A DNA stretch of 64,000 nt. It comes from VRUE01 sp963747765 (GTDB lineage Bacteria; Actinomycetota; Thermoleophilia; Solirubrobacterales; 70-9). The notes beneath the pieces are model-generated. The model was given only the letters and a program-made list of their open reading frames with translations, ran no database searches and had not been told where the DNA came from. The stretch spans positions 186,001 through 250,000 of the forward strand of contig CAVVGH010000005.1 of assembly GCA_963747765.1 (NCBI GenBank), in the 5' to 3' direction. The translations under genes and the position numbers were made by a program. Of the stretch, positions 27,784 through 36,813 are shown piece by piece (the first letter of the stretch is position 1; the number at the start of each line of letters is the position of its first letter).

Positions 27784-28598
27784 TGACCCAAAACCCGATG
27801 GACCGCATACGGCACGAAGTCGAGCGCCAGCTCGGCACCTCACCGCTGGCCGAGGTCGATTTCGACTCGGAGGCCCTGGTTCGGTTCGCCGACCTGCCGG
27901 AACGCCTAGAGCCTCGCAAGCAGACTGAATTGCTCGAAAGGGCACGGGCGTTAGAGCCATGGCTGCAGGGCCCTTTTTGGCTCGGCGGCGACCTGGTCGT
28001 TGGTGGTACCTGGCGGATAGACAGTCGCTGGGCAAATCTCGACCGAGAGGTCCCGAACGATCTCCGGGGGCAGCGCGTCCTCGATATCGGCTCCAACGCT
28101 GGCTATGACCCGTTCATGTTCAGCTTGCGCGGCGCCTCTGAGGTGCTCGGCTGCGAGCCATTTGAGTTCATCGAGCAGGCGCACTTCCTTGAGTCCATCT
28201 ACCGCCGCGGGGTTGACTTCCGGCAGATCGGATGGCAGCAATTAGGACCATCAGAACACGGCGCCTTCGATCTTGTCCACTGTCACGGGGTCCTCTATCA
28301 CGAGCCCGACCCTTGCGCTTTGGTGGACCGGCTGTACGAGATGACGGCGCCCGGCGGCACATTGCTGCTCGGCTCAATGATGCTCGCCGATCCCGAGCTG
28401 ACTGAGATGGTCAGGTTTATTCCCCGTGCTTACTTCCGCGACACGACTTGGTGGTGGGTCCCCGGGCCGCTGGCCCTCCGCACTATGGTCGAGGCAGCCG
28501 GATTCGAATTCCAAGGGTCATTCGGCGACTCCCAGGGTCCGGCCGGCGAGTTCCCGACCATCAATGGCTACTTGCGAGCTACGCGGCCGCTAGCCTGA
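27783..28598 (+). CDS. class I SAM methyltransferase, DUF1698/CmoB-like
   Basis: 271 residues from ATG 27783 (GTG at 27780 also possible). Residues 65-110 hold LRGQRVLDIGSNAGYDPFMF and the acidic GCEPFEFIEQAHFLE, the SAM-binding core of the DUF1698/Methyltransf_9 group. LVHCHGVLYHEPDPCALVDR and APGGTLLLGSMMLADPEL follow. In glycan clusters this group methylates sugars rather than tRNA. It begins one base before the pyruvyltransferase stop ends, and its C-terminal half is related to the degenerate protein at 26024. Function beyond SAM-dependent methyl transfer is unproven. Confidence 0.83.
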   Translation: MTQNPMDRIRHEVERQLGTSPLAEVDFDSEALVRFADLPERLEPRKQTELLERARALEPWLQGPFWLGGDLVVGGTWRIDSRWANLDREVPNDLRGQRVLDIGSNAGYDPFMFSLRGASEVLGCEPFEFIEQAHFLESIYRRGVDFRQIGWQQLGPSEHGAFDLVHCHGVLYHEPDPCALVDRLYEMTAPGGTLLLGSMMLADPELTEMVRFIPRAYFRDTTWWWVPGPLALRTMVEAAGFEFQGSFGDSQGPAGEFPTINGYLRATRPLA

Positions 28599-29303
28599 GT
28601 GCAGATGACCCTCGACTTATGGCGACCAGGCCAGCAGGGGAATTCCGGACTCAGCCCCACAGGCCAGCGCGTGATCGGCGAGCGTCTGACCTACCTCAGC
28701 CCGGCAAAGATTGAAGCACTCGAGAGAGCGGCCAGACTGGTCCAGCGGCAGCGGGTGCGTGGCGATTTCGTCGAGGCCGGGATCGCGCTTGGTGGCTCCG
28801 CGATTGTCCTCGTGGATCAGATGAGGCGGCGGCGGCGCTTCCACGGCTACGATGTCTTCGGGATGATCCCCGCCCCCAGCCCGGCTGATCCCTCGCCTGT
28901 GCACGAGCGGTACCGGGCGATCGTCGAGGGCCGCTCAGAGGGCATCGGAGGGGATGTCTACTACGGATACTTAGACAACCTCTATGAGCGGGTCTGCCAG
29001 AATCTTGCCCGCCATGGCCATCCGGTCGACGGAAAGAAAGTGCAGCTTCACCGCGGTCTCTTCGAGGAGATTTTGCGGCCACCTGGAAGGGTTGCCCTCG
29101 CTCACGTCGACTGCGATTGGTACGAGCCGGTGAGGCTCTGCATCGAGCGAGTGTGGCCGCGCCTGTCCCAGGGTGGGCTGATGATCTTCGACGATTACAA
29201 CGACTATGGTGGCTGCACGCGTGCCGTCGACGAGTTCGTCGCCGTCGAGCCGAACGCGATCCTCCGCACCAGAGTTCCGAGTGCGGTCGTGCGCAAGGAA
29301 TGA
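28599..29303 (+). CDS. TylF/macrocin-type O-methyltransferase
   Basis: 234 residues; start GTG 28599 immediately after the previous stop, or ATG 28605. Residues 30-60 (LTYLSPAKIEALERAARLVQ) and the SAM site GDFVEAGIALGGSAIVLVDQ are typical of the TylF family. LAHVDCDWYEPVRLCIE and GGLMIFDDYNDYGGCTRAVD carry the metal-binding Asp residues. Family members O-methylate deoxysugars (macrocin to tylosin). Here it probably methylates a sugar hydroxyl on the glycan. It is the fifth gene of the operon and its stop overlaps the next start by ATGA. Confidence 0.87.
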   Translation: MQMTLDLWRPGQQGNSGLSPTGQRVIGERLTYLSPAKIEALERAARLVQRQRVRGDFVEAGIALGGSAIVLVDQMRRRRRFHGYDVFGMIPAPSPADPSPVHERYRAIVEGRSEGIGGDVYYGYLDNLYERVCQNLARHGHPVDGKKVQLHRGLFEEILRPPGRVALAHVDCDWYEPVRLCIERVWPRLSQGGLMIFDDYNDYGGCTRAVDEFVAVEPNAILRTRVPSAVVRKE

Positions 29304-29938
29304 ATTCCAGCCGGGTGTATCTGGACGCCTTCGCTCGTCGCGCCGGAGTGAGCGTCCCGGCGGGCGGCTGCGTACTCGATGCGGGGGCGGGTGACGGCCC
29401 ATACCGCCACCACTTCGGCCACGCGAGCTACGAGGCTGTGGACTTCCAAGAGGTACCTGATAAGAGCTATAGCGGGAACCATTATGTTTGTGATCTAAGC
29501 TCGATTCCGGTCGAAGATGACCGCTACGACTTGGTGCTGTTCACTCAGGTGTTGGAGCACATCCCCGAGCCGGCGGCGGTGCTGACAGAGCTGCACCGCG
29601 TGCTGAAGCCCGGAGGCAGGATCTGGGCCAGTGCTCCCCTCTTCTATGAAGAGCACGAGCAGCCCTATGACTTCTACCGCTACACACAGTTCGGCCTGCG
29701 TCGGCTGTTCGAGGAGGCCGGCTTCTTCGACCTGGAGATCGATTGGCTGGAGGGATACTTGGGGACGGTCAGCTATGAGTTAGAGGTCGCCGCGCGGGCT
29801 CTCCCGGTGGCGCGGCGCTGGCGACCGGCGGAGGCGGTGCTCCGTTGGCTCAGCGACCTGACGGCACGAGCCGACCTACGCGGCAAGGTGACCGCAGTCG
29901 GTCACCCCAAGAACTACACGCTCATCGGGTCAGCCTAG
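29300..29938 (+). CDS. class I SAM methyltransferase (Methyltransf_11)
   Basis: 212 residues from ATG 29300 (ATGA overlap). Motif I is GGCVLDAGAGDGPYRHHF, the acidic motif AVDFQEVPDK, then VLFTQVLEHIPEPAAVLTEL and VLKPGGRIWASAPLFYEEHE. The stretch EEHEQPYDFYRYTQFGLRRL is typical of a methyltransferase subgroup found in surface-polysaccharide clusters. Last gene of the 22392-29938 operon, which so encodes three intact methyltransferases and a pyruvyltransferase: heavy decoration of one glycan unit is implied. Confidence 0.83.
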   Translation: MNSSRVYLDAFARRAGVSVPAGGCVLDAGAGDGPYRHHFGHASYEAVDFQEVPDKSYSGNHYVCDLSSIPVEDDRYDLVLFTQVLEHIPEPAAVLTELHRVLKPGGRIWASAPLFYEEHEQPYDFYRYTQFGLRRLFEEAGFFDLEIDWLEGYLGTVSYELEVAARALPVARRWRPAEAVLRWLSDLTARADLRGKVTAVGHPKNYTLIGSA

Positions 29939-29985
29939 CCGACCTACCGTCAAGCCCATTAGCCGAAGCATAAGGAAGCCCACTC

Positions 29986-31611
29986 ATGCTCATCAGGAAA
30001 CGTAGTCCTCTATGCGCTGGTGTGGCAAGGTCTGTTTCGATACACCGCGGACCATTCGTCGTACTTGGGCTCCTGGTGCTCGCTGGAGTTATCTATCTCC
30101 CATATGCGCTGAAGGGAGGTTGGTACTACGACGACTGGTCCTTCTACGCGACTTTCCAAGACGCTGGGGGAGGCTGGGGCAGCCAGTTCAGCGCATGCAC
30201 TTCCACGATTGCCGCAGGAAGAAAGCTCACCTGTCTATATCACGTAACGGAGTACCACCTTCTGGCGAACAACCGCGCTGCATATCACCTCGTTGCGATC
30301 GCATTCCTCGTCACGATGGCCGGTCTGGTGTATGTCATCCTACGGCGCTGTCGAATGCCCTGGTCATGGGCGGCGCTGGTATCGGCGCTCTTGATCATCT
30401 TCCCCGCGTCTGACAGCACGCGGCTGTGGCCCACTGGTGCCATAGGGCAATACGTGATCGTGCTTGTGCTAATCGGGGTGCTGATCGCTCTCTCCGCTCT
30501 CCGGCGCCCCCGAGGACCAGGTCAGTGGACGCTCCAAATCCTGAGTGCTCTCCTGTTCGTTGGCGCCATGGCCACATATGAGATCGCCGTCCCGCTGGTG
30601 GCCTTGAACGGGATCATCTATTGGGCTGCGGAGAAAAGGCCCGCGGCTATTCGGCGTGGCGTGGCGGATTTCCTGCTTGCTGCTGGTTTCGTCATGTACA
30701 GATTGGTGGTCGCTCCCGCCGACCCAAGCGAAGGCTTCACCGTGCATCGCACGCTCCATGGCTACCTGAGTCGAGCGTCGACATTGGTCGAAAGCGCCTG
30801 GAATACCTGGCACGAATCGCTGCTCCCAGGAGCCGTCGGCACCTTCGGCATTGTCGTCGTCGTCGTGGCGGCGTGCGTGCTAGCCGCGCTAGATGACGGC
30901 ATGCGCCGTCGCCTAAGGCCATGGGCCGCATTCCTCTTCGCGAGCCTAGTGGTCGCCGGTGCGAGCACGTTTGTGTTTGTGACCGCAAACGACTTCTACA
31001 CGCCCCAGGTGAGCAGTGTATTTAATCGGGTTACGCTGCCGGCCAGCATTGCCTACGTGTGCCTTTTTGTGGCTTTACTTGGCTTTGGCTACGAGATCGT
31101 GCGATGTCTCTCTCCGCTGCCATGGGTGGCGGTCGTTGCCGTTGGAATAGTCGCGCTAGGTAGCGGCCGTCATCAATTCCTCATCTCAACTGAGCACAAA
31201 CGGTCATGGGAGGCATCATGGCGTGAACAAGAGGTTGCGCTGGAAGGATATTCGACGGCAATGAGAGGTATCCCACGGCAAAGCCGGATTATCGGGATGG
31301 GCGCGCCTATCTGGGAGCCGGGGTTCATTCCGGTGTTTGCAGCTCCATGGGATCTGTCCGGTGCGATCGACTACACGACTGCGGTTGACCCCCCAATCGC
31401 ATCTCCTCTCTTTCCAACCATGTCATGCGGGCGGCGTGGCATGGTTCTCGAAGGTACTTTGCTTACTCCGTACCGAGTTCGCAACCAGCCGCTCTATTTC
31501 ATCAGCGCCGTTCATCGACCGGCAGTCCGGGTTGCCTCAAGCTCCAAGTGCAGACGCGTGATCGCCCGCTGGGGGCGGCCGCCGTTCTTCGCTGAATTAC
31601 CGCCTGGCTAG
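29986..31611 (+). CDS. polytopic membrane protein, GT-C-like
   Basis: 541 residues, ATG 29986 behind aaggaag. The first helix (FVVLGLLVLAGVIYLPYAL) is followed by GGWYYDDWSFYATFQ, with paired Asp residues where GT-C enzymes hold their catalytic acid, and HVTEYHLLANNRAAYH. Ten or so helices and a soluble tail of about 150 residues follow. The gene looks less GC-rich than its left neighbours. Its stop overlaps the stop of the convergent acetyltransferase in the palindrome CTAG. Beside WecD, WecE and an ArnC-like GT2, it is a reasonable candidate for transferring Fuc4NAc or a related sugar outside the membrane. Confidence 0.7.
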   Translation: MLIRKRSPLCAGVARSVSIHRGPFVVLGLLVLAGVIYLPYALKGGWYYDDWSFYATFQDAGGGWGSQFSACTSTIAAGRKLTCLYHVTEYHLLANNRAAYHLVAIAFLVTMAGLVYVILRRCRMPWSWAALVSALLIIFPASDSTRLWPTGAIGQYVIVLVLIGVLIALSALRRPRGPGQWTLQILSALLFVGAMATYEIAVPLVALNGIIYWAAEKRPAAIRRGVADFLLAAGFVMYRLVVAPADPSEGFTVHRTLHGYLSRASTLVESAWNTWHESLLPGAVGTFGIVVVVVAACVLAALDDGMRRRLRPWAAFLFASLVVAGASTFVFVTANDFYTPQVSSVFNRVTLPASIAYVCLFVALLGFGYEIVRCLSPLPWVAVVAVGIVALGSGRHQFLISTEHKRSWEASWREQEVALEGYSTAMRGIPRQSRIIGMGAPIWEPGFIPVFAAPWDLSGAIDYTTAVDPPIASPLFPTMSCGRRGMVLEGTLLTPYRVRNQPLYFISAVHRPAVRVASSSKCRRVIARWGRPPFFAELPPG

Positions 31612-32312
31612 CCTCGCCAGCGATGAAGCCACATGTCAGCTCGGGCTGCCCTGTAACCATAGCGTTGGTAGAGACGCTGTGCTGCGATGTTGCTTGCCTG
31701 GGTGACAACGACGGCCCGGCTTAGGCCGCCGGCGGCGAATGCGTGGTTAGCAGCTGCTACCAGGTTGCCAGCCAGCCCCTTCCCCTGGGCTTCAGACGTA
31801 ACGGCAATCAGCTCGATCGAGCCCTGTCCGAGAGCGTTGTCGAAGTGGCATACGATGAATCCCTCAACTTCTCTCCCCACAAGCGTGTGCCGCTCCGGCG
31901 TCGCCGAGAGCCCCCTATGGAGCCAATGTGCATAGAGGTCCGCCACACGCTCACGGGGGAAGTGAGGGTCGTTCCAAAATCTCGTCCCCCGCAGCTCCTC
32001 GCGAGCTATCCTTTCCAGCATCGGGCCGTCTGCCGCCTTTGCATCGCGAATGACCGGTGAGGGTTGCGGAGCTGCTTCTACTTCGCACTCAAGTTCAAGT
32101 CGCACATCGTATGGTCGAAAGCCAAGATCAAGCGCATACTGCAATGTGCCGTTTTCCCCGGCCGGGCAAAGTAGGTAGAGGCAGTGAACGCCGTCCTCGT
32201 CAGCCTCCGACACGGCCGTACGAAGACCCTCGTGGTTGTCTCCCTCGCTGGAGACCTGCCCGATGCTAAATTCAAAAAAAGCGCTATCCCAGTCCAGTGC
32301 CTCGTATGTCAC
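31608..32312 (-). CDS. wecD: dTDP-4-amino-4,6-dideoxygalactose N-acetyltransferase-like (WecD/RffC)
   Basis: 234 residues. The N-terminus YEALDWDSAFFEFSIGQV matches the conserved opening of WecD/RffC, and ELRGTRFWNDPHFPRERVAD matches its substrate-loop signature. The GNAT acetyl-CoA site follows: ELIAVTSEAQGKGLAGNLVA, then SNIAAQRLYQRYGYRAARAD. It should acetylate the 4-amino group of dTDP-Fuc4N made by the WecE-like enzyme encoded 1 kb away. It starts at ATG 32312, overlapping the stop of the upstream GT2 (ATGA). In enterobacteria this step belongs to enterobacterial common antigen; here it serves another glycan. Confidence 0.8.
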   Translation of the reverse strand: MTYEALDWDSAFFEFSIGQVSSEGDNHEGLRTAVSEADEDGVHCLYLLCPAGENGTLQYALDLGFRPYDVRLELECEVEAAPQPSPVIRDAKAADGPMLERIAREELRGTRFWNDPHFPRERVADLYAHWLHRGLSATPERHTLVGREVEGFIVCHFDNALGQGSIELIAVTSEAQGKGLAGNLVAAANHAFAAGGLSRAVVVTQASNIAAQRLYQRYGYRAARADMWLHRWRG

Positions 32313-33316
32313 GGGACGTCGGTTCCCACGTTAGTAGCGCCAGGCGACCGGCGCACGTCACCAACAACATAATAGGGTCGACCCTGAGACTCAGTGTAGA
32401 TCCGCCCCACATACTCGCCAATGAGTGCAATGAGTAGGAGCTGGATACCGAGCAAGGCAAACACGAGCGCGAAGGCGGACACGGTTCCGGACACGCCGCT
32501 ACCGACAGCGATGCGATAGACACCAAATCCTACTGTGGCCATAAATCCAGCCAGTGAGCCGACAAGTCCGAGCGCGATCAGAATCCGGAGCGGCGACACG
32601 GAATAGCCGGTCACGAGGTCCAAGAGGAGATCGACCAGAGTTGACAGCCTATAGCGGGACTTCTGATCACCTCGCGATGCATGGGCTATTGGCACCTCCT
32701 TTATGGGTACCCCTAGCCAGGCGACCACTGCGGGGACGTAACGGTGGCGCTCCTCGACAGTAAGCATGAGATCAACGGTGTCACGGTCATATACGCGAAA
32801 CATCGATCCAAAGTCACGAAGCTGTGCACCGGTTCGCGCATTGAGCCAACTGGTAAGGCCTCGGGTTATCCATGTCCTGACCACGGGGTCGCGACGGCCG
32901 ACGCGATAGCCCGAAGCCACAGGGAACTCCGGGGAGACTGCAGCAATCAACTTCGGGAGCTCCTCCGGCGGGTATTGCAGATCGCTGTCTAGTGTGGCCA
33001 CCAACCTTCCGCGGGAGTGCGCAAGGCCGGCGAAGGTCGCTGGGTGTTGTCCGAAATTGCGCGCAAGCCGCACCACGGTGGTGGGGTGTGGATAGATCTC
33101 GGCGAGTGCGACCGCGCGCGGAGTTGTGTGATCTAGTCCGCCATCATCTACCAACACGAGCTCTCCACCACCAGGCGCTGCGTCAAGGATCGATTTGCAT
33201 CGCTCGAAGATAGGATCAAGCGAATCCTCATCGCGATAGAGAGGAATGACGATGCTGAGTCCGAGGATGCCGTCCTCAGGCTTAAGGCCGGTATGGACTG
33301 GCTCTGTGGATTCCAT
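32309..33316 (-). CDS. GT2 polyprenyl-phosphate glycosyltransferase (ArnC/GtrB-like)
   Basis: 335 residues from ATG 33316. LSIVIPLYRDEDSLDPIFER, LVLVDDGGLDHTT and the metal motif TLDSDLQYPPEELPKLI are clear, then GSMFRVYDRDTVDLML. Two strong C-terminal helices (ILIALGLVGSLAGFMATVGF and FALVFALLGIQLLLIALIGE) are followed by YVGRIYTESQGRPYYVV, the standard end of ArnC/GtrB enzymes. The start is decided by TACGAT exactly 8 nt upstream of 33316; longer frames up to 33421 would overlap wecE. It likely makes polyprenyl-phosphate-Fuc4NAc or a similar lipid sugar, given the two genes around it. Confidence 0.83.
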   Translation of the reverse strand: MESTEPVHTGLKPEDGILGLSIVIPLYRDEDSLDPIFERCKSILDAAPGGGELVLVDDGGLDHTTPRAVALAEIYPHPTTVVRLARNFGQHPATFAGLAHSRGRLVATLDSDLQYPPEELPKLIAAVSPEFPVASGYRVGRRDPVVRTWITRGLTSWLNARTGAQLRDFGSMFRVYDRDTVDLMLTVEERHRYVPAVVAWLGVPIKEVPIAHASRGDQKSRYRLSTLVDLLLDLVTGYSVSPLRILIALGLVGSLAGFMATVGFGVYRIAVGSGVSGTVSAFALVFALLGIQLLLIALIGEYVGRIYTESQGRPYYVVGDVRRSPGATNVGTDVP

Positions 33317-33324
33317 CGGCAGCA

Positions 33325-33330
33325 ATCGTA
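33325..33330 (-). promoter_or_regulatory. -10 box TACGAT for a leaderless transcript
   Basis: TACGAT followed by 8 nt and the ATG at 33316. It is back-to-back with the wecE promoter; the two starts are only 57 bp apart. Confidence 0.5.
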
Positions 33331-33359
33331 TCCACCGGCGCATTGAACAGTCGCGCGGG

Positions 33360-33365
33360 TACCAT
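33360..33365 (+). promoter_or_regulatory. -10 box TACCAT for a leaderless wecE transcript
   Basis: TACCAT ends 8 nt before the ATG at 33374. It forms a divergent promoter pair with 33325-33330. Confidence 0.5.
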
Positions 33366-33373
33366 TCACCCTC

Positions 33374-34552
33374 ATGCGCGTGATTCCGTTCAATCAACCG
33401 CAGCTCGTCGGAGGCGAGCATGCATATGTCAAGCGGGCGCTGGCGAGCGGCAAGCTCTCAGGCAACGGAGAGTTCGGTCAATGTTGTGCGCGGCGGCTTG
33501 AAGATCGCCTTGGCGCTTCGCGAGTGCTGATGACACCGTCATGCACCGCAGCCCTTGAGATGGCTGGCCTGCTCCTCGACCTACAGCCCGGAGACGAGGT
33601 TATCGTCCCATCGTTTACATTCGTATCCACGGCGAACGCATTTGCCCTTCGCGGCGCCGTGCCGGTCTTTGTGGACGTCAGCGCCGATACCCTTAACATC
33701 GACCCTGGGGCTGTAGCTGCGGCGATTACGGAGCGCAGCCGCGCCATCGTTGTCGTTCACTATGGCGGCGTTGCCTGTGATATGGATGCAATTCTCGAGC
33801 TTGCCGAGCGCCATCGCTTGGTGGTGGTCGAGGATGCGGCCCATGCTCTGCCGGCGAGCCTTAACGGGAAGCCGCTCGGGTCGATCGGCCACCTCTCAAC
33901 ATTCAGCTTCCACGAGACTAAGAACGTGCAGTGCGGGGAGGGGGGAGCACTTGCGATTAACGACGAGTCGTATGTGTCCAGGGCCGAGATGATTCAGGAG
34001 AAGGGCACCGATAGAGCTCAGTTCTTTCGCGGTGAGATCGATAAGTACACCTGGCGCGACCTCGGCTCGTCCTATCTGATGAGCGAGATATCAGCCGCGT
34101 TCCTGTGGGCCCAACTCGAGCGCATCGACGAGATCACGGAGAGCCGATTCGAGATTTGGCAGCGCTATCACGAGGCGCTTGCCCCGCTGGAGGAAGCCGG
34201 TCTTCTCCGCCGTCCGATCGTCTCCAGTGGTTGCAGGCATAGCGGTCACCTCTACTACTTTCTCGTTCCGCGAGCAGACCTGCGTGCGCCGCTAATCGAG
34301 GCACTTGCGGAGAGCGGCGTGCACGCGGTCTTTCACTACAACCCACTGCACGCATCCCCAGCCGGAAGGAAGCTGGGCCGGCCAGAGGGACCACTCGATA
34401 CCACACTTGATGTGAGTGAGCGTTTGTTGCGCCTGCCGCTCTGGGTTGGCTTGGAGCCCGAGGTGGACGCTGTGCTGACCGCGGTAGAGCGCTCCGTCGA
34501 GCAAGTGGTCGTCCCGGCTGTACACCGGGGTCATGCTGGACTTGACGGCTGA
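33374..34552 (+). CDS. wecE: dTDP-4-amino-4,6-dideoxygalactose transaminase-like (WecE/RffA)
   Basis: 392 residues, DegT/DnrJ/EryC1/StrS fold. The opening VIPFNQPQLVGGEHAYVKRA and ASGKLSGNGEFGQCCARRLE are characteristic of WecE. PSCTAALEMAGLLLDLQPGD, EDAAHALPASLNGKPLGSIG and the PLP lysine in SFHETKNVQCGEGGALAIND are all intact. It transfers an amino group to dTDP-4-keto-6-deoxyglucose, the product of RmlA and RmlB, both encoded at 41-44 kb. The following acetylation is supplied by the WecD-like gene, so the window encodes a full route from glucose-1-phosphate to dTDP-Fuc4NAc. Convergent to wzm with 90 bp between. Confidence 0.87.
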   Translation: MRVIPFNQPQLVGGEHAYVKRALASGKLSGNGEFGQCCARRLEDRLGASRVLMTPSCTAALEMAGLLLDLQPGDEVIVPSFTFVSTANAFALRGAVPVFVDVSADTLNIDPGAVAAAITERSRAIVVVHYGGVACDMDAILELAERHRLVVVEDAAHALPASLNGKPLGSIGHLSTFSFHETKNVQCGEGGALAINDESYVSRAEMIQEKGTDRAQFFRGEIDKYTWRDLGSSYLMSEISAAFLWAQLERIDEITESRFEIWQRYHEALAPLEEAGLLRRPIVSSGCRHSGHLYYFLVPRADLRAPLIEALAESGVHAVFHYNPLHASPAGRKLGRPEGPLDTTLDVSERLLRLPLWVGLEPEVDAVLTAVERSVEQVVVPAVHRGHAGLDG

Positions 34553-34642
34553 CAATCGCGACCGCGGTTGTTGCGAGGCGCTCTCCACCTAATGGCCAGC
34601 GCGAACAGCGGGGACATAGCTGCAAACGCTTTCACCCATTGG

Positions 34643-35500
34643 CTATAGAGCCTCGGCGATCCGGGGCGCTTCGCGCTTGAAGATCCAGACGCCGAAGGCG
34701 CAGACGCCCACGAAGATGGCCGCGGCCGGCAGCAGGTGCAGCGCTCCGCCGGCCGCCTCGACCGCGGTTGGGGCTCCGGGTTCGGCCAGAATCCAGACCC
34801 TGGCCTGCTCGAAGATCACCGCGAGTGGGTTGATCATCAGGATGTGTTCATAGGTCGCGTTGTGAAAGGCAGTGATCGGGTAGAGGATCGGCGTTCCGTA
34901 GAACAGCACCTGGGCGATCACGACCCAGATGATCGCGACGTCGCGGAACCGCACGAAGAGGACCGAGAGGGCCATGCTCATTCCCGCCGTCAGCACCAGG
35001 AGCGCCAGCAGGGCGAACGGGAAGAGCAGCCAGGTCCAGGTCGGATCGACCCCGAAGGCGAGGACGAAGGCCAGTACGACGACAAGGTTGAGGAAGAAGT
35101 TGAAGGCGCCGGTGAGAACGGTGGCGAGCGGGATCACCAGTCGCGGGAACTGGGTCTTTCTCACCACTCCCTCCTGGGTCACGACGGAGGTGACGGCGGT
35201 GGTGCTCGATTCCTGGAAGAACGTGAAGAGGACGATGCCCAGGAGCAGCATCACCGGGTAGTGCTCGACTTCTTCGCTGCCAACTCTGAATACCTTGGTG
35301 AAGACGAAGAGCAGCACCCCGAAAAGCATCAGCGGCCGGATCAGCGACCAGAGATAGCCGAGGACGGTGCCGAAGTAGACGCGCTTGAACTCGGTCACCG
35401 AGATCAGCCAGAGCAGGTCGAAGAAGCGGCGCGTGCCGCCGCCGAGCGCCGAGGGCCCGTGCACCTCGCTCAGCGGGGTGGGGCTTGCGTCGCGGCTCAC
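34643..35500 (-). CDS. wzm: ABC-2 type polysaccharide export permease (Wzm)
   Basis: 285 residues with six membrane helices and the ABC2_membrane layout. FKRVYFGTVLGYLWSLIRPL is the conserved start of Wzm/TagG permeases, VSVVTQEGVVRKTQFPRLVI-like SVVTQEGVVRKTQFPRLVIP the coupling region, and RFRDVAIIWVVIAQVLFYGT plus TPILYPI the later part. It forms the channel for export of lipid-linked glycan, driven by the ATPase encoded next. The GTG at 35500 overlaps the TGA of wzt (GTGA) once the frameshift at the wzt end is corrected, so the two are coupled. Confidence 0.88.
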   Translation of the reverse strand: MSRDASPTPLSEVHGPSALGGGTRRFFDLLWLISVTEFKRVYFGTVLGYLWSLIRPLMLFGVLLFVFTKVFRVGSEEVEHYPVMLLLGIVLFTFFQESSTTAVTSVVTQEGVVRKTQFPRLVIPLATVLTGAFNFFLNLVVVLAFVLAFGVDPTWTWLLFPFALLALLVLTAGMSMALSVLFVRFRDVAIIWVVIAQVLFYGTPILYPITAFHNATYEHILMINPLAVIFEQARVWILAEPGAPTAVEAAGGALHLLPAAAIFVGVCAFGVWIFKREAPRIAEAL

Positions 35501-36722
35501 CTTTTCCCCTCGCGCTCGATGCTCGCCTCGATCTCATGGGGCAGCACAACGATCCCCTGGGGTTGGGACTTCACCGCCGTAGACGACGAAGTCCGCAGCG
35601 TTATGGACGTAGAGCATGACGTCACCACCGCCGACGCGGTTCACCCCGCAATGGATGAAGTAGCGGCCCGGAACGAGCAGGTTCTCCACCTCCGCGCTGA
35701 CCCTCACCCGCTCGCCGGCGCGCAGAGCGACTGTGGTGCCGTCATCCTCCAGCACAGCACCGGTCCCGAACTGGAAGACCCCGACTCCGTCGGCATTGGC
35801 GAGGATGAAGCCCACCCCGATTCCGGGGACGTCATGCATGACTTCGAGCTCGACCCGCAGGTTGATGCTCTCGCCCTGCTCGACGTTGGTGAGCCGCTTG
35901 CCGTCGGCGTTCTCGATCCGGGCGTCGAGCAGCCGCACCTCGCCGCTTGCCTCAGCCGTCGCCTCAGCACCGGTCTCGCTGCCCCTTTCGAAGTTCAGCC
36001 GCAGGTAGCGCCTACCAACCTCGGCGGGATCGCCCAGATGCTGAATCTGACCCCCGTCGATCAGCATCGCGCGATTGCAGTATTCCTCGACCGTCGACAT
36101 GTCGTGGGTGACCAGGACGATGGTCTTGCCCGCCGCTTTCATCTCGCGGAAGGCGTCGCCGCACTTTTGCTGGAAGGCCGCGTCGCCGACCGCCAGCACC
36201 TCGTCGATCAGCAGGATGTCCGCGTCGACCTCCATCAGCAGCGAGAAGGCGAGGCGCACCAGCATTCCCGACGAGTAGTTCTTCAGTTTCAGATCGACGA
36301 AGTCCCCGAGTTCGGCGAATTCGAGGACGGAGTCGAGGCGCTCGCGCGTGTCCTGCGGCGCGAGGCCCATCATCACCCCGTTGAGGACCACGTTCTCGCG
36401 CGCCGTCAGCTCGGGGTTGAAGCCGACGCCCAACTCGATGAACGGCGCCAGGCGGCCGGCCATCCGGATCGTCCCCGCGTCGGCTCGGTAGATGCTCGCC
36501 AGCAGCTTCAGCAGCGTGCTCTTGCCCGAGCCGTTGCGCCCGACGATGCCGAAGAACTCTCCCTGGCGCACGTCGAACGAGACCCCGTCGAGGGCGCGCA
36601 GCTCCCGGAAGCTGGGGGCCGAGAAGGGCCGCACGAGGCGCTCTTTCAGCGAGTCGATCCTGTGGGTTGGGATGCGGAACATCTTCTTGCACGTCCCTGG
36701 CCTCGATCGCCACCGGGAGCAT
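35497..36722 (-). CDS. wzt: ABC transporter ATPase (Wzt) with C-terminal glycan-binding-type domain, two frameshifts
   Basis: About 405 residues if two slips are repaired. The N-terminal strand VAIEARDV (from 36722) and KMFRIPTHRIDSLKERLVR are in different frames (slip near 36686-36692). Then come Walker A GIVGRNGSGKSTLLKLLAS, the signature LKNYSSGMLVRLAFSLL, Walker B ADILLIDEVLAVGDAAFQQK and the switch His in VTHDMS. Residues 250-395 are a Wzt C-terminal beta-sandwich (LLDARIENADGK onward), which in studied systems recognises the glycan end. The end GIVVLPHEIEASIER is recovered by a second slip in the run at 35555-35567; without it the protein ends at 35534. An ATG at 36682 would give a slightly short ATPase. 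Confidence 0.85.
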
Positions 36723-36813
36723 CGGCGCCCGGCGCGGTGCGCGGCGACTGCTGGCGGCTGGTGTTATCGGGCGGCATCGAGCGGCTCGGATCTCGGTCCT
36801 GGCGACCGCCAGG

